Part shown: piece by piece, positions 18,983 to 27,969 of the stretch
How the letters are laid out: the number at the start of each line of letters is the position of its first letter
Position numbering within the stretch: the stretch's first letter is position 1
NCBI GenBank assembly: GCA_001873065.1
Contig: MNYM01000050.1
Coordinates: forward strand, 49,616-113,615
Direction of reading: 5' to 3'
Origin: Flavobacteriaceae bacterium CG2_30_31_66
GTDB lineage: Bacteria > Bacteroidota > Bacteroidia > Flavobacteriales > Flavobacteriaceae
Length of the DNA stretch: 64,000 bases
Made by a program: the position numbers and the translations under genes
The notes under the pieces: generated by a model
The model's database searches: none
What the model was told of the DNA's origin: nothing
What the model saw: only the letters and a program-made list of their open reading frames with translations

Positions 18983-20344
18983 ATGACATCACTTATTCAA
19001 AAATACAACGTTCCTGGCCCAAGATACACGAGTTATCCAACAGTGCCTTTTTGGGATTCGGCTAATTTTTCAAAAGAAAAATGGTTGGACACTTTTAAAA
19101 ATTCATTCGTTGAAAGTAATCAATCAGAGGGGATAAGTGTGTATATTCATTTACCTTTTTGTGAGAGTTTGTGCACGTTTTGTGCCTGTCATAAACACAT
19201 CACCAAACGTCATGAAGTAGAAGATGAATACCTAATGTCAGTGTTACAAGAATGGAATTTATACCTTGGTTTGATGGATGAAAAGCCCATAATCAAAGAA
19301 TTGCATTTAGGAGGAGGAACACCTACTTTTTTTTCTGAAAAAAACTTAGCTTATCTATTAAACGGAATTTTTGAAAAATCATTGAAACATCAAAATTCCG
19401 AATTTAGTTTTGAAGGTCACCCAAATAATACCACTGAAGCTCATTTGCAAACATTATATGATTTAGGATTTAGAAGAGTGAGTTTTGGTGTACAAGATTA
19501 TAACCAAAAAGTACAAGAAGCCATTCACAGAATTCAACCTTTCGAAAAGGTTAAAAAAGTTACAAATTTGGCAAGAAAAATAGGGTATACTTCCATTAGT
19601 CATGATTTGATTTTTGGATTGCCTTTTCAAACAAAAGAAAATATTGTTGATACAATTACGAAAACGAAAACCCTTCAACCCGATAGAATTTCATTTTACA
19701 GTTACGCTCATGTGCCCTGGGTAAAAGGAGTTGGACAACGTGGTTTTGATGAAAAAGATTTGCCGAAAGATGATCAAAAAAGGGATTTATATGAAATTGG
19801 AAAACAACTTTTTTCTGAGTTAGGATATGAAGAAATTGGGATGGATCATTTTGCTTTAAAATCTGACGGATTGTTTTTAGCAACAGAAAATCACACATTG
19901 CATAGAAATTTTATGGGTTATACTGCCAATAAAACACAATTGATGATTGGTTTGGGAATGTCTGCAATTTCTGACTCTTGGTATGGTTTTGCACAAAATG
20001 TAAAATCAGTAAAAGAATACCAACACATTGTTGCGAATGGCGAAATTCCCATATTCAGAGGTCACATTTTGACAAATGAAGATATTGTAGTGCGTAAACA
20101 CATTTTGAATATGATGTGCAAATTCGAAACTTCTTGGGCAAAAAAGGAAACTCAAATTCAAAATATTGAAGTTCATTTGAGCCAATTAGATGAATTAATC
20201 AAAGACGGATTAGTTATCCTCAAAGAAAATTCATTGGAAATTCCTGAGCACGCAAGACCTTTTGTGCGAAATATTTGCATGGCTTTTGATAAAAAATTAG
20301 TCGAAGAAACAGGAAATAAAAGACTATTTTCACAAACCATTTAG
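18983..20344 (+). CDS. hemN: oxygen-independent coproporphyrinogen III oxidase
   Basis: Radical-SAM enzyme making protoporphyrinogen IX without oxygen. The start is taken at ATG 18983 (MTSLIQKYNVPGPRYTSYP), the usual N-terminus, rather than the track's upstream TTG. The cluster motif CESLCTFCACH (CX3CX2C) lies near residue 60, followed by LGGGTPTF and the SFGVQDYNQKVQ segment. About 453 residues, full length for HemN. Heme supply under low oxygen fits co-expression with the cbb3 oxidase genes on either side. Confidence 0.93.
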   Translation: MTSLIQKYNVPGPRYTSYPTVPFWDSANFSKEKWLDTFKNSFVESNQSEGISVYIHLPFCESLCTFCACHKHITKRHEVEDEYLMSVLQEWNLYLGLMDEKPIIKELHLGGGTPTFFSEKNLAYLLNGIFEKSLKHQNSEFSFEGHPNNTTEAHLQTLYDLGFRRVSFGVQDYNQKVQEAIHRIQPFEKVKKVTNLARKIGYTSISHDLIFGLPFQTKENIVDTITKTKTLQPDRISFYSYAHVPWVKGVGQRGFDEKDLPKDDQKRDLYEIGKQLFSELGYEEIGMDHFALKSDGLFLATENHTLHRNFMGYTANKTQLMIGLGMSAISDSWYGFAQNVKSVKEYQHIVANGEIPIFRGHILTNEDIVVRKHILNMMCKFETSWAKKETQIQNIEVHLSQLDELIKDGLVILKENSLEIPEHARPFVRNICMAFDKKLVEETGNKRLFSQTI

Positions 20345-20599
20345 TCGGAAATATTTCTTTTCGAATATGTTTAAAATTGTCTCTAAAAAATTTTGAGATT
20401 TAAAATTAATATTTAATTTTATGAAAATTTTAAGAAAATTTATTTTTTTAAAATTTTAATCGATGCAATCTAAGTGATTCAGTTTGTATTGAAATAGTTC
20501 AGTAAATATGTTAAAAGAGAATTACCTTCTTGATAGTAAATTGTAGTTTCAATCCATTTTCATCCAAAGTTTTTCTTTTTTAAACAAAAAAATATGAAT
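20345..20599. other. AT-rich gap after hemN
   Basis: No ORF or convincing RNA was seen. A weak inverted repeat (TCTCTAAAAAATTTTGAGA, near 20379) could be the hemN terminator but lacks a clean T tract. The right-hand end leads into the ccoS operator and promoter. Confidence 0.3.
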
Positions 20600-20613
20600 A
20601 TGACAAATGTCAT
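20600..20613 (+). promoter_or_regulatory. Fnr-type operator upstream of ccoS
   Basis: ATGACAAATGTCAT is a perfect inverted repeat with TGA-N6-TCA spacing, as in Crp/Fnr sites. Its centre (20606.5) is 36.5 nt before the end of the -7 box TATTTTTG, exactly the distance found at ccoI. Confidence 0.7.
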
Positions 20614-20635
20614 GTTTTATAATACTCGTCAAAGG

Positions 20636-20643
20636 TATTTTTG
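20636..20643 (+). promoter_or_regulatory. -7 box of the ccoS-ccoNOQPGH operon
   Basis: TATTTTTG matches TAnnTTTG and lies 25 nt before the ccoS ATG. There is no TTG at the -33 position, consistent with activator dependence through the palindrome at 20600-20613. Confidence 0.6.
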
Positions 20644-20668
20644 ACACATAAAATCTATCAGGCAAGAT

Positions 20669-20830
20669 ATGAGCGTAATTTATCTACTACTTTCAATTAG
20701 TATAATTGTTGCATTGGTTTTTTTAGCTGTATTTATTTATGCAGTAAAAAAAGGTCAATATGATGATACTTATACTCCTTCTGTCAGAATGTTGTTTGAT
20801 GACGAACTAGTGAAAACCAAGAAAAAATAA
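20669..20830 (+). CDS. ccoS: cbb3 oxidase maturation protein CcoS
   Basis: A 53-residue gene too short for the track. One N-terminal membrane helix (SVIYLLLSISIIVALVFLAV) is followed by a short cytoplasmic tail, YAVKKGQYDDTYTPSVRMLF, with the GQYDD-type segment seen in CcoS/FixS. CcoS is needed for cofactor insertion into cytochrome cbb3 oxidase. It lies 22 nt before ccoNO. Confidence 0.9.
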   Translation: MSVIYLLLSISIIVALVFLAVFIYAVKKGQYDDTYTPSVRMLFDDELVKTKKK

Positions 20831-20852
20831 CTAAAAACTAATTATTAAATTT

Positions 20853-23045
20853 ATGGAGATGCAACAATTTTATTATGACAATAAGATCGTTAAAAAGTTT
20901 ATCTACGCAACTTTACTCTGGGGTATTGTGGGATTTACGGTTGGGTTAATGCTCGCTTTTATGTTTTTATTTCCTTATTATACTGAGGGAATTTCGTGGC
21001 TTAGTTTTGGTCGTTTAAGACCTTTGCACACCAATGCTGTAATTTTTGCATTTGTGGGAAATGCTATTTTTGCGGGTGTTTATTATTCTTTACAACGATT
21101 GTTGAAAGCAAGAATGGCAAGTAATTTTCTGAGTAATTTTAATTTCTGGGGATGGCAATTAATCATTGTTGCTGCAGCAATTACACTTCCACTAGGATAT
21201 TCAACTTCAAAAGAATATGCCGAATTAGAATGGCCAATTGATATTGCAATTGCTTTAGTTTGGGTTGCTTTTGGCGCCAATATGATTTGGACAATTTTGC
21301 AAAGAAGACAGCGTCACTTATATGTAGCAATTTGGTTTTATTTAGCCACTTTTGTCACAGTTGCTGTACTTCATATTTTTAATAGTTTAGAACTTCCTGT
21401 AAGTTTTTTGAAATCCTATTCAGTATATGCAGGAGTTCAGGATGCACTTGTACAATGGTGGTATGGTCACAATGCTGTTGCATTTTTCTTAACTACTCCT
21501 TTTTTAGGATTGATGTATTATTTTGTACCTAAAGCAGCAAATAGACCCGTATATTCTTACAGACTCTCTATTGTGCATTTCTGGTCGTTAATCTTTATTT
21601 ATATTTGGGCAGGACCTCATCATTTGTTGTATTCCGCCTTGCCAGATTGGGCTCAGAACTTAGGAGTTGCATTTTCTGTGATGTTGATTGCACCTTCTTG
21701 GGGAGGGATGATTAATGGATTATTAACTTTAAGAGGTGCTTGGGATAAAGTTAGAGTTGACCCTGTATTGAAATTTATGGTGGTTGCAATAACAGGGTAT
21801 GGAATGGCGACTTTTGAAGGACCCATGTTGTCTTTAAAAAATGTAAATGCCATTGCTCACTTTTCAGATTGGATTATTGCCCACGTTCACGTTGGTGCAT
21901 TGGCTTGGAATGGTTTTTTGACTTTTGGGATGTTATATTGGATGGTACCAAGATTATTCAAAACTAAATTATTTTCAATAGGATTGGCAAACGTCCATTT
22001 TTGGGTAGGAACTCTCGGAATTATTCTTTACACGTTACCTATGTATGTTGCAGGATTTGTGCAAGCCTCAATGTGGAAACAATTCGATCCTGATGGTTCA
22101 TTGACGTATGGAAACTTTTTAGAAACAGTGAACGAAATTATTCCAATGTATTGGATGCGTGCCATTGGTGGAACATTATATATTACTGGTGCTATAATTA
22201 TGCTCTATAATATCATAAAAACGGTGAGACAAGGAAGTGAAGTTACAGATGAATTGGCTGAAGCACCAGCTTTGACAAAAGTTCCATCTTACAGAACAAA
22301 AGGTGAAGGATGGCACACTTGGTTAGAGCGTAAACCTGTGAGATTGACGCTTTACGCAACTGTCGCAATTTTAATTGGTGGCATTGTACAAATCATTCCA
22401 ACATTGTTAGTGAAATCAAATATTCCAACCATCAGCAGTGTAAAACCATATACGCCACTTGAATTAGAGGGAAGAGATTTATATATCAGAGAGGGTTGTG
22501 TGGGGTGTCATTCTCAAATGATTCGTCCGTTTAGAAGTGAAGTAGAACGTTATGGTGAATATTCTAAAGCTGGTGAATATGTATATGATCACCCATTTTT
22601 ATGGGGAAGTAAACGTACTGGACCAGATTTACACAGAGTTGGAAAAAAATACAACGATAATTGGCATTTGAATCACATGTATGATCCTCAAAGCACTTCG
22701 CCAGGTTCAATTATGCCTTCTTATAAATGGTTGATAACTAATAAATTGGACAAATCAAATACGGAAGGTAAAATGAGAGCGATGGTTACTTTAGGTGTTC
22801 CTTATACAGACGAAGAAATTACCTATGCACAAGCAGCTATGACGCAACAAGGTAAAATTATAGAAGAAAATCTATATCAAGACCCTGATTTTGCAAAAAA
22901 TTATGAAGCTGACAAAGCTTATTCAAAAGAAAATGGATTGGAATTTATAGAAATGAGAGACAGAGAGATCGTTGCTATTATTGCTTATATCCAACGTTTG
23001 GGAACAGATATCAAAGTAAAAGAAGAACAAATCTCTAAAAAATAA
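20853..23045 (+). CDS. ccoNO: cytochrome cbb3 oxidase, fused subunits I and II
   Basis: 730 residues. Residues ~1-470 are the CcoN heme-copper subunit with about 12 helices and histidine ligands in RPLHTNAV, WWYGHNAV, AGPHHLLY and IIAHVHVGAL. Residues ~520-730 are CcoO with one c-type heme site, EGCVGCHSQMIRPFRSE, and a distal Met-containing region. It is the terminal oxidase core that reduces oxygen to water at low oxygen while pumping protons. The N-O fusion is usual for Bacteroidota. ccoQ and ccoP follow directly. Confidence 0.95.
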   Translation: MEMQQFYYDNKIVKKFIYATLLWGIVGFTVGLMLAFMFLFPYYTEGISWLSFGRLRPLHTNAVIFAFVGNAIFAGVYYSLQRLLKARMASNFLSNFNFWGWQLIIVAAAITLPLGYSTSKEYAELEWPIDIAIALVWVAFGANMIWTILQRRQRHLYVAIWFYLATFVTVAVLHIFNSLELPVSFLKSYSVYAGVQDALVQWWYGHNAVAFFLTTPFLGLMYYFVPKAANRPVYSYRLSIVHFWSLIFIYIWAGPHHLLYSALPDWAQNLGVAFSVMLIAPSWGGMINGLLTLRGAWDKVRVDPVLKFMVVAITGYGMATFEGPMLSLKNVNAIAHFSDWIIAHVHVGALAWNGFLTFGMLYWMVPRLFKTKLFSIGLANVHFWVGTLGIILYTLPMYVAGFVQASMWKQFDPDGSLTYGNFLETVNEIIPMYWMRAIGGTLYITGAIIMLYNIIKTVRQGSEVTDELAEAPALTKVPSYRTKGEGWHTWLERKPVRLTLYATVAILIGGIVQIIPTLLVKSNIPTISSVKPYTPLELEGRDLYIREGCVGCHSQMIRPFRSEVERYGEYSKAGEYVYDHPFLWGSKRTGPDLHRVGKKYNDNWHLNHMYDPQSTSPGSIMPSYKWLITNKLDKSNTEGKMRAMVTLGVPYTDEEITYAQAAMTQQGKIIEENLYQDPDFAKNYEADKAYSKENGLEFIEMRDREIVAIIAYIQRLGTDIKVKEEQISKK

Positions 23046-23050
23046 GTATT

Positions 23051-23218
23051 ATGCTAAGTTTTGTAAAAAATTATATGGAAAGTATCACAGGAATTGAAAT
23101 TTATCCAATAATTTCATTAACGATATTTTTTACCTTTTTTGTTGTTTTATTTTGGTGGGTATTTACCGCCAAAAAAGAACATATAAAAGAAGTGAGCAAC
23201 TTACCATTAGAAAATTAA
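23051..23218 (+). CDS. ccoQ: small cbb3 oxidase subunit CcoQ-like
   Basis: A 55-residue gene missed by the length cut. MLSFVKNYMESI, then a membrane helix (IISLTIFFTFFVVLFWWVF) and a charged tail TAKKEHIKEVSN. It has the position (5 nt after ccoNO, 11 nt before ccoP) and topology of CcoQ, which stabilises the oxidase. Assignment is by context and topology. Confidence 0.8.
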   Translation: MLSFVKNYMESITGIEIYPIISLTIFFTFFVVLFWWVFTAKKEHIKEVSNLPLEN

Positions 23219-23229
23219 AAATTAAAAAA

Positions 23230-24087
23230 ATGAAAAAATATTTCCAATCAACAGTATATGTAATTTTTGTGATTGTTACTTTTTTAGCACTTGCAAAATC
23301 ATTTATGGTGTATAAAAATCCTTTTGATGTTTATGAAAATCCTTTAGTATGGTTAGCATTGATAGGATTTGTAATTGTCATCGTTTTAAAAGAAGTGGTC
23401 AATGTAATGGCTATCAACAGAGCCAAAACATTACAGAATGAAATAGAAGGCATTATCCCAGAAACGTCTGAAGCTTGGTTTGCAAATTTGATAAAATCTT
23501 GGACAAAAACGAAAGCTATTGAAGAAGAACATGAAATCGTATTAGACCACAATTATGACGGAATTAAAGAATTAGACAATACTTTACCTCCTTGGTGGGT
23601 ATATATGTTTTATGCAACCATCATTTTTGCTGGGGTTTATTTGGTGAGATTTCACATTCTTGATGGTGATTCACAAGCCGTTGAATATGACAAAGCTGTA
23701 GCAGAAGCAAGATTAGAAGTGGATAAATTTCAATCAACATCAACAGATTTAATTACCGCTGAAAATGTAACATTATTAACATCAGATGCTGATTTAAAAA
23801 GAGGAAAAGCTGTTTTTGGTCTTAATTGTGCGTCTTGTCACGTTGCAGATGGTGGAGGAGCCATTGGACCAAATTTAACAGATGAATATTGGATTTTGGG
23901 TGGAGGAATTAAAAATGTTTATAATACCATTCATAACGGAGGTAGAGATGGAAAAGGAATGATTGCTTGGAATAAAACTTTAAAATCTGATGATATGGCA
24001 AAAGTAGCAAGTTATGTGATTTCACTTCAAGGAACAACGCCTGCAAACCCCAAAGCTCCACAAGGTGAAAAATGGGTTCAAGAATAA
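23230..24087 (+). CDS. ccoP: cytochrome cbb3 oxidase subunit III, monoheme type
   Basis: 285 residues from ATG 23230; the track start (23152) overlaps ccoQ in another frame. Two N-terminal hydrophobic segments and a third membrane helix near residue 125 (WWVYMFYATIIFAGVYLV) precede a C-terminal cytochrome c domain. Only one CxxCH is visible (CASCH, residue ~200), where proteobacterial CcoP has two. It delivers electrons to CcoNO. Confidence 0.92.
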   Translation: MKKYFQSTVYVIFVIVTFLALAKSFMVYKNPFDVYENPLVWLALIGFVIVIVLKEVVNVMAINRAKTLQNEIEGIIPETSEAWFANLIKSWTKTKAIEEEHEIVLDHNYDGIKELDNTLPPWWVYMFYATIIFAGVYLVRFHILDGDSQAVEYDKAVAEARLEVDKFQSTSTDLITAENVTLLTSDADLKRGKAVFGLNCASCHVADGGGAIGPNLTDEYWILGGGIKNVYNTIHNGGRDGKGMIAWNKTLKSDDMAKVASYVISLQGTTPANPKAPQGEKWVQE

Positions 24088-24118
24088 TTAATAACATGAT
24101 TGATTTATAAATAATATA

Positions 24119-25540
24119 ATGGGAACTACTGATAAAGAACAGTTTAGAGATAGTATTGGTACTATAAACAGTGAAGGAAAGCGTTCTTGGGTGTATCCTA
24201 AAAAACCAAATGGTCGATTTTATAAATACAGATCCTATGTTAGTTATTTTTTATTGGTTTTTTTATTGTCTGCACCATTTATCAAAATCAATGGTAATCA
24301 GTTTTTACTTTTTAATGTTTTAGAAAGAAAATTCAATATTTTTGGATTTCCTTTTTGGCCTCAAGATTTTTATTTATTTGTCATCTCGATGATTACAGGA
24401 GTGGTTTTTATCATTCTTTTTACGGTCGTTTTCGGTCGAATTTTTTGTGGGTGGATTTGCCCACAAACCATTTTTCTTGAGATGGTTTTTAGAAAAATTG
24501 AATATTGGATTGATGGTGATCGTGGCAAACAAATGCGCTTAGATAAACAACCATGGAATGCAGAAAAAATAAAAAAACGTTTGTTGAAATGGTTTATTTT
24601 CTTTGTCATTTCATTCCTCATTGCCAATGTATTTTTGGCATATTTGATTGGTGGGGATACACTGATTAGTTACATTACTGGAAATCCGTCAGACAATATT
24701 CGAACACTGATTTCTTTACTGATTTTTACAGGTGTTTTTTATTTCATATTTGCTTGGTTTCGTGAACAAGTCTGCATTATTGCTTGTCCTTATGGACGAT
24801 TGCAAGGTGTTTTATTAGACAATAAAACCATTAATGTTGCTTATGATTATAAACGAGGTGAAGGCATAAAAGGAAGATCTATTTTTAGAAAAGGAGAGGA
24901 TAGAAATGAGGCTGGAAAAGGGGATTGTATTGATTGTAAACAGTGTGTCGTGGTTTGCCCCACAGGTATCGATATCAGAAATGGAACGCAATTAGAGTGT
25001 GTAAATTGCACTGCTTGTATTGACGAATGCGATCACATTATGGAAAGTATCAACCTTCCAAAAGGTTTGATTCGTTATGCAAGTGAAGACAATATTGCTA
25101 AGAAAGAGCCTTTCAAATTTACCATAAGAATGAAAGGATATACAGCTGTTTTAGTCATTTTAATAGGTGTTTTAATAGGAATGCTTTTTTTAAGAAATGA
25201 TGTTGAAGCCACTATTTTAAGATTGCCAGGACAATTGTATGAACACAAAGAAAACAATGTAATTAGCAATGTGTACACCTACAAAATCATCAACAAAACT
25301 ACTGAAAATATTGAAGATGTAAGCTATAAAATACTTTCCCATAAAGGAAAAATTAAATTGGTTTCTAATCAAAATTTCATGGTTCCAAAACAAGGAATGG
25401 CTCAAGGAACGCTTTTTATTGAGTTGCATTCCTCAGAATTATCAGATGACAAAACCGATTTAAAAATAGGCGTTTACAGTGGTGAACAATTAATTGAAAC
25501 AACGAAAACTAATTTCTTAAGTCCAAGAAGTTATCGTTAA
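24119..25540 (+). CDS. ccoG: cbb3 oxidase accessory ferredoxin-like protein CcoG
   Basis: 473 residues. About five membrane helices, polyferredoxin motifs GRIFCGWICPQTIFLE, CIIACPYGRLQG, CIDCKQCVVVCP and CVNCTACIDECD, then a C-terminal FixG-type Ig-like domain. It is the RdxA/FixG/CcoG family, implicated in copper reduction during cbb3 assembly. It is operonic between ccoP and ccoH. Confidence 0.93.
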   Translation: MGTTDKEQFRDSIGTINSEGKRSWVYPKKPNGRFYKYRSYVSYFLLVFLLSAPFIKINGNQFLLFNVLERKFNIFGFPFWPQDFYLFVISMITGVVFIILFTVVFGRIFCGWICPQTIFLEMVFRKIEYWIDGDRGKQMRLDKQPWNAEKIKKRLLKWFIFFVISFLIANVFLAYLIGGDTLISYITGNPSDNIRTLISLLIFTGVFYFIFAWFREQVCIIACPYGRLQGVLLDNKTINVAYDYKRGEGIKGRSIFRKGEDRNEAGKGDCIDCKQCVVVCPTGIDIRNGTQLECVNCTACIDECDHIMESINLPKGLIRYASEDNIAKKEPFKFTIRMKGYTAVLVILIGVLIGMLFLRNDVEATILRLPGQLYEHKENNVISNVYTYKIINKTTENIEDVSYKILSHKGKIKLVSNQNFMVPKQGMAQGTLFIELHSSELSDDKTDLKIGVYSGEQLIETTKTNFLSPRSYR

Positions 25541-25550
25541 AACAAAAACA

Positions 25551-26000
25551 ATGAAAAAATTTAATTGGGGAACAGGAATTGTATTAGCATTTATTTCTTT
25601 TATTGGTTTTATACTTTTTTTTATAATTTCAATGACTTCGAATAAAAAATTCACTCATGATTTGGTTACTGATGGCTATTATCAAAAAGAATTACAATAT
25701 CAAGATCAAATTGAAGCTACCAAAAATTCCCAAAATTTAAAAAATAAGTTAGAAATTATTAAAACCAAAAAAGGTTTGATGATTTCATTTCCCAAAGATT
25801 TTGATACGGAAAAAATTACAGGAAAAGTGTCCCTTTACAGACCATCTAATAAACAATTAGATTTTGAAATGCCAATTTTAATTTCTGACAAAAGTTTGCT
25901 CGTGCCTGAGAATCGTTTAGTGGATGGTCGTTGGGACATTACTATTGAGTGGAAATACGAAGATATAAAATATTTTCACAAAGAAGATTTGATATATTAA
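25551..26000 (+). CDS. ccoH: FixH/CcoH family protein
   Basis: 149 residues. One N-terminal membrane anchor (~8-30) and a periplasmic FixH domain with HDLVTDGYYQKELQYQ, the conserved N-terminal signature. It is required for cbb3 oxidase stability in relatives. Its stop overlaps the next ATG (TAATG), implying translational coupling. Confidence 0.92.
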   Translation: MKKFNWGTGIVLAFISFIGFILFFIISMTSNKKFTHDLVTDGYYQKELQYQDQIEATKNSQNLKNKLEIIKTKKGLMISFPKDFDTEKITGKVSLYRPSNKQLDFEMPILISDKSLLVPENRLVDGRWDITIEWKYEDIKYFHKEDLIY

Positions 26001-26704
26001 TGTTTTTATCAGCACTTATTTTTGGACTTGTAGGAAGTTTTCATTGTATAGGAATGTGCGGTCCAATTGCATTTATGTTGCCTGTTGACAGAGAAAAACC
26101 TGTTAAAAAGTTTTTACAAATTTTTAGTTATCATTTTGGTAGATTATTCACTTACAGTTTGATGGGGTTGCTTTTTGGATACTTAGGAAAAGGATTTTAT
26201 TTCTTCGGATTTCAACAACAAATCTCAATTATAACAGGGGTTACAATGATTTTAATAATTCTATTCCCAAAAATAGTTACCAAAATTCCATTGTCAAAAA
26301 TGGCAAATTCATTTATTTTTAAAGTAAAAAATGCTTTGGGAAGTGAGTTAAAAAAGAAAAATAACGACACTTTTTTTATCCTTGGATTTCTAAACGGATT
26401 GTTGCCTTGTGGACTGGTTTACATGGCAATTTTAGGCGCTCTCACCACGTCAACACCTTTTTATGGAGCGTTTTACATGTTTCTTTTTGGATTAGGAACT
26501 ATTCCTTTAATGACTGTTGTTGTATATTTTGGAAGTTTTGCCAAAGGAAATTTTAAAACAATTATCCAAAAAGCGATTCCAATTGTGGTGGTTTTTATTG
26601 GTGCTTTATTTATTTTAAGAGGCTTAGGATTGGGAATTCCTTTTATTTCTCCTTTAGAACCTGTTTTGAATACAGCCTCAGAAACCATAAATAGTTGTCA
26701 TTAA
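26000..26704 (+). CDS. SafE/TauE-like membrane protein of the cbb3 cluster
   Basis: 234 residues from ATG 26000 (17 codons inside the track ORF). Six or so helices; FGLVGSFHCIGMCGPIAFML and GFLNGLLPCGLVYMAI are the UPF/DsbD-like cysteine-bearing helices of the sulfite-exporter-TauE/SafE family that commonly ends cco operons and probably helps copper or thiol handling in oxidase assembly. The exact role is inferred from the neighbourhood. Confidence 0.85.
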   Translation: MFLSALIFGLVGSFHCIGMCGPIAFMLPVDREKPVKKFLQIFSYHFGRLFTYSLMGLLFGYLGKGFYFFGFQQQISIITGVTMILIILFPKIVTKIPLSKMANSFIFKVKNALGSELKKKNNDTFFILGFLNGLLPCGLVYMAILGALTTSTPFYGAFYMFLFGLGTIPLMTVVVYFGSFAKGNFKTIIQKAIPIVVVFIGALFILRGLGLGIPFISPLEPVLNTASETINSCH

Positions 26705-26706
26705 AA

Positions 26707-26868
26707 TTGCAATCTATTTATTTTGAACCACCCTTTAAAACAAAAATAATTTCATTTGTAAGTTTAGACGATTTTTATTTTGAAAAAGTAGAACTTACTG
26801 ATAAAGCCATTATTGAATTTATAGAAGCAAGTGGAAAGATGAAGATTTTTATTGATGGGATGGAATAG
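26707..26868 (+). CDS. short unassigned ORF, possible remnant
   Basis: An open frame of 53 codons from a TTG directly after the SafE gene, reading QSIYFEPPFKTKIISFVSLDD and ending FIDGME. It has no ATG start and no recognised family. It looks protein-like (amphipathic, charged) and may be the tail of a gene lost beside the repeat region. Confidence 0.25.
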   Translation: MQSIYFEPPFKTKIISFVSLDDFYFEKVELTDKAIIEFIEASGKMKIFIDGME

Positions 26869-26897
26869 ATCGTAATCGCAATTTATCAAGTTACGGA

Positions 26898-27246
26898 TTC
26901 AAGAATTTAAAACGGACTTGCAATAATTTAAACTACGGAAGCAAGAACTTAAAACGGACTTGCAAGAAACTAAACTGCGGAAGCAAGAACTTAAAACGGA
27001 CTTGTAATAATTTAAACTGCGTAGGCAAGAACTTAAAATGGACTTGCAAGAAACTATACTGCGGATGCAAGAACTTAAAACGGACTTGCAATAATTTAAA
27101 CTGTGGACGCAAGAATTTAAAACGGACTTGTAATAATTTAAACTGCATACGCAAGAACTTAAAATGGACTTGCAAGAAACTAAACTGCGGATGCAAGAAC
27201 TTAAAACGGACTTGCAAGAAACTAAACTTTGGATGTAAGAAATAAA
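26898..27246. repeat. 42-bp tandem repeat built of 21-bp half units
   Basis: Eight full 42-bp units (26898-27233) plus a degenerate ninth, with no spacers. Each unit is two related 21-mers, GCAAGAACTTAAAACGGACTT and GCAAGAAACTAAACTGCGGA plus one base. The second half alternates between CAAGAAACT and CAATAATTT versions. Units 3-5 and 6-8 share marker variants, pointing to a duplicated 126-bp block. Because 21 is divisible by 3, several frames stay open with heptad-like periodicity (plus-strand SKNLKRTCKKLNCG, minus-strand SCKSVLS), but no credible start codon or family supports a protein. Confidence 0.85.
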
Positions 27247-27261
27247 AAAAGATTGATGCTC

Positions 27262-27283
27262 TGCGAGGTCTCCTGACCTCGCA
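27262..27283 (+). repeat. REP-like palindrome, left of RAYT
   Basis: TGCGAGGTC TCCT GACCTCGCA: perfect 9-bp arms with a 4-nt loop. It stands out as GC-rich and is repeated in inverted orientation beyond the transposase gene. Confidence 0.8.
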
Positions 27284-27348
27284 AAAACAAACAAACTTCA
27301 ATGCAATAAAACTATTCTATTTTATATTATATTTGAAAAAAGTTAAAA

Positions 27349-27948
27349 ATGATTGAAGGATTTGTAATTAGAGATCAAAGTTTACCACATTTTATAACTG
27401 CGACAGTTGTTGATTGGATTGACGTTTTTTCTAGAAAAATATTTCGTGATGAAGTTATTAAATGCTTTGATTATTGTATCAAAAACAAAGGAATGATACT
27501 ATATGGTTATGTGATTATGAGTAATCATATTCATATTATTGTTCAGTCAAAAGATGAAAAATTATCAGATTTAATTAGGGATTTCAAGAAATATACAGCC
27601 AAAACAATTTTAGATAAGATTCAATCAGAACCTGAAAGTAGAAGAGAATGGATGTTGGAACGATTTAAACTCGCAACCCAAACACATTCAAGAAATAAAA
27701 ATTATCAATTTTGGAAGTATGGTAATCACCCTGAAGAAATTTATTCCAATAAGTTCATGTGGTCAAAATTAGATTATATCCATTTAAACCCTGTTCGTGC
27801 TGGTTTGGTTGAAAAAGCTTCTCATTATTTGTATTCAAGTGCATCCAATTATGTAAATGATGTTGGCTTGGTTTTTATTGAAAAAGCAGATAATCCAATT
27901 GTTGATGTAATGAATTTGAGTAATATACAAAGATATAATTCGTATTAG
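27349..27948 (+). CDS. REP-associated tyrosine transposase (IS200-like, Y1_Tnp)
   Basis: 199 residues. YGYVIMSNHIHIIVQS holds the HxH metal-binding motif of HUH nucleases. LIRDFKKYTAKTI supplies the usual helix with a Tyr, and YIHLNPVRAGLVEKASHYLYSSASNY is the RAYT-type C-terminal signature. Such enzymes nick single-stranded DNA next to REP palindromes. The gene is flanked by one palindrome on each side (27262 and 27970), a single-copy transposase unit rather than a typical IS with long inverted repeats. Confidence 0.9.
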   Translation: MIEGFVIRDQSLPHFITATVVDWIDVFSRKIFRDEVIKCFDYCIKNKGMILYGYVIMSNHIHIIVQSKDEKLSDLIRDFKKYTAKTILDKIQSEPESRREWMLERFKLATQTHSRNKNYQFWKYGNHPEEIYSNKFMWSKLDYIHLNPVRAGLVEKASHYLYSSASNYVNDVGLVFIEKADNPIVDVMNLSNIQRYNSY

Positions 27949-27969
27949 TTTTTATAGAAAATTATCTGT

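Noticed and set aside
26898-27246. CRISPR array
   Set aside because: The units are contiguous with no unique spacers, no palindromic repeat of constant length and no cas genes nearby.
26899-27301. Two overlapping minus-strand ORFs (131 and 122 aa) with Cys/Ser-rich heptad repeats
   Set aside because: They are two frames of the same tandem repeat; both end and begin in repeat or REP sequence, and open frames follow from the 21-bp period. No family or promoter supports either.
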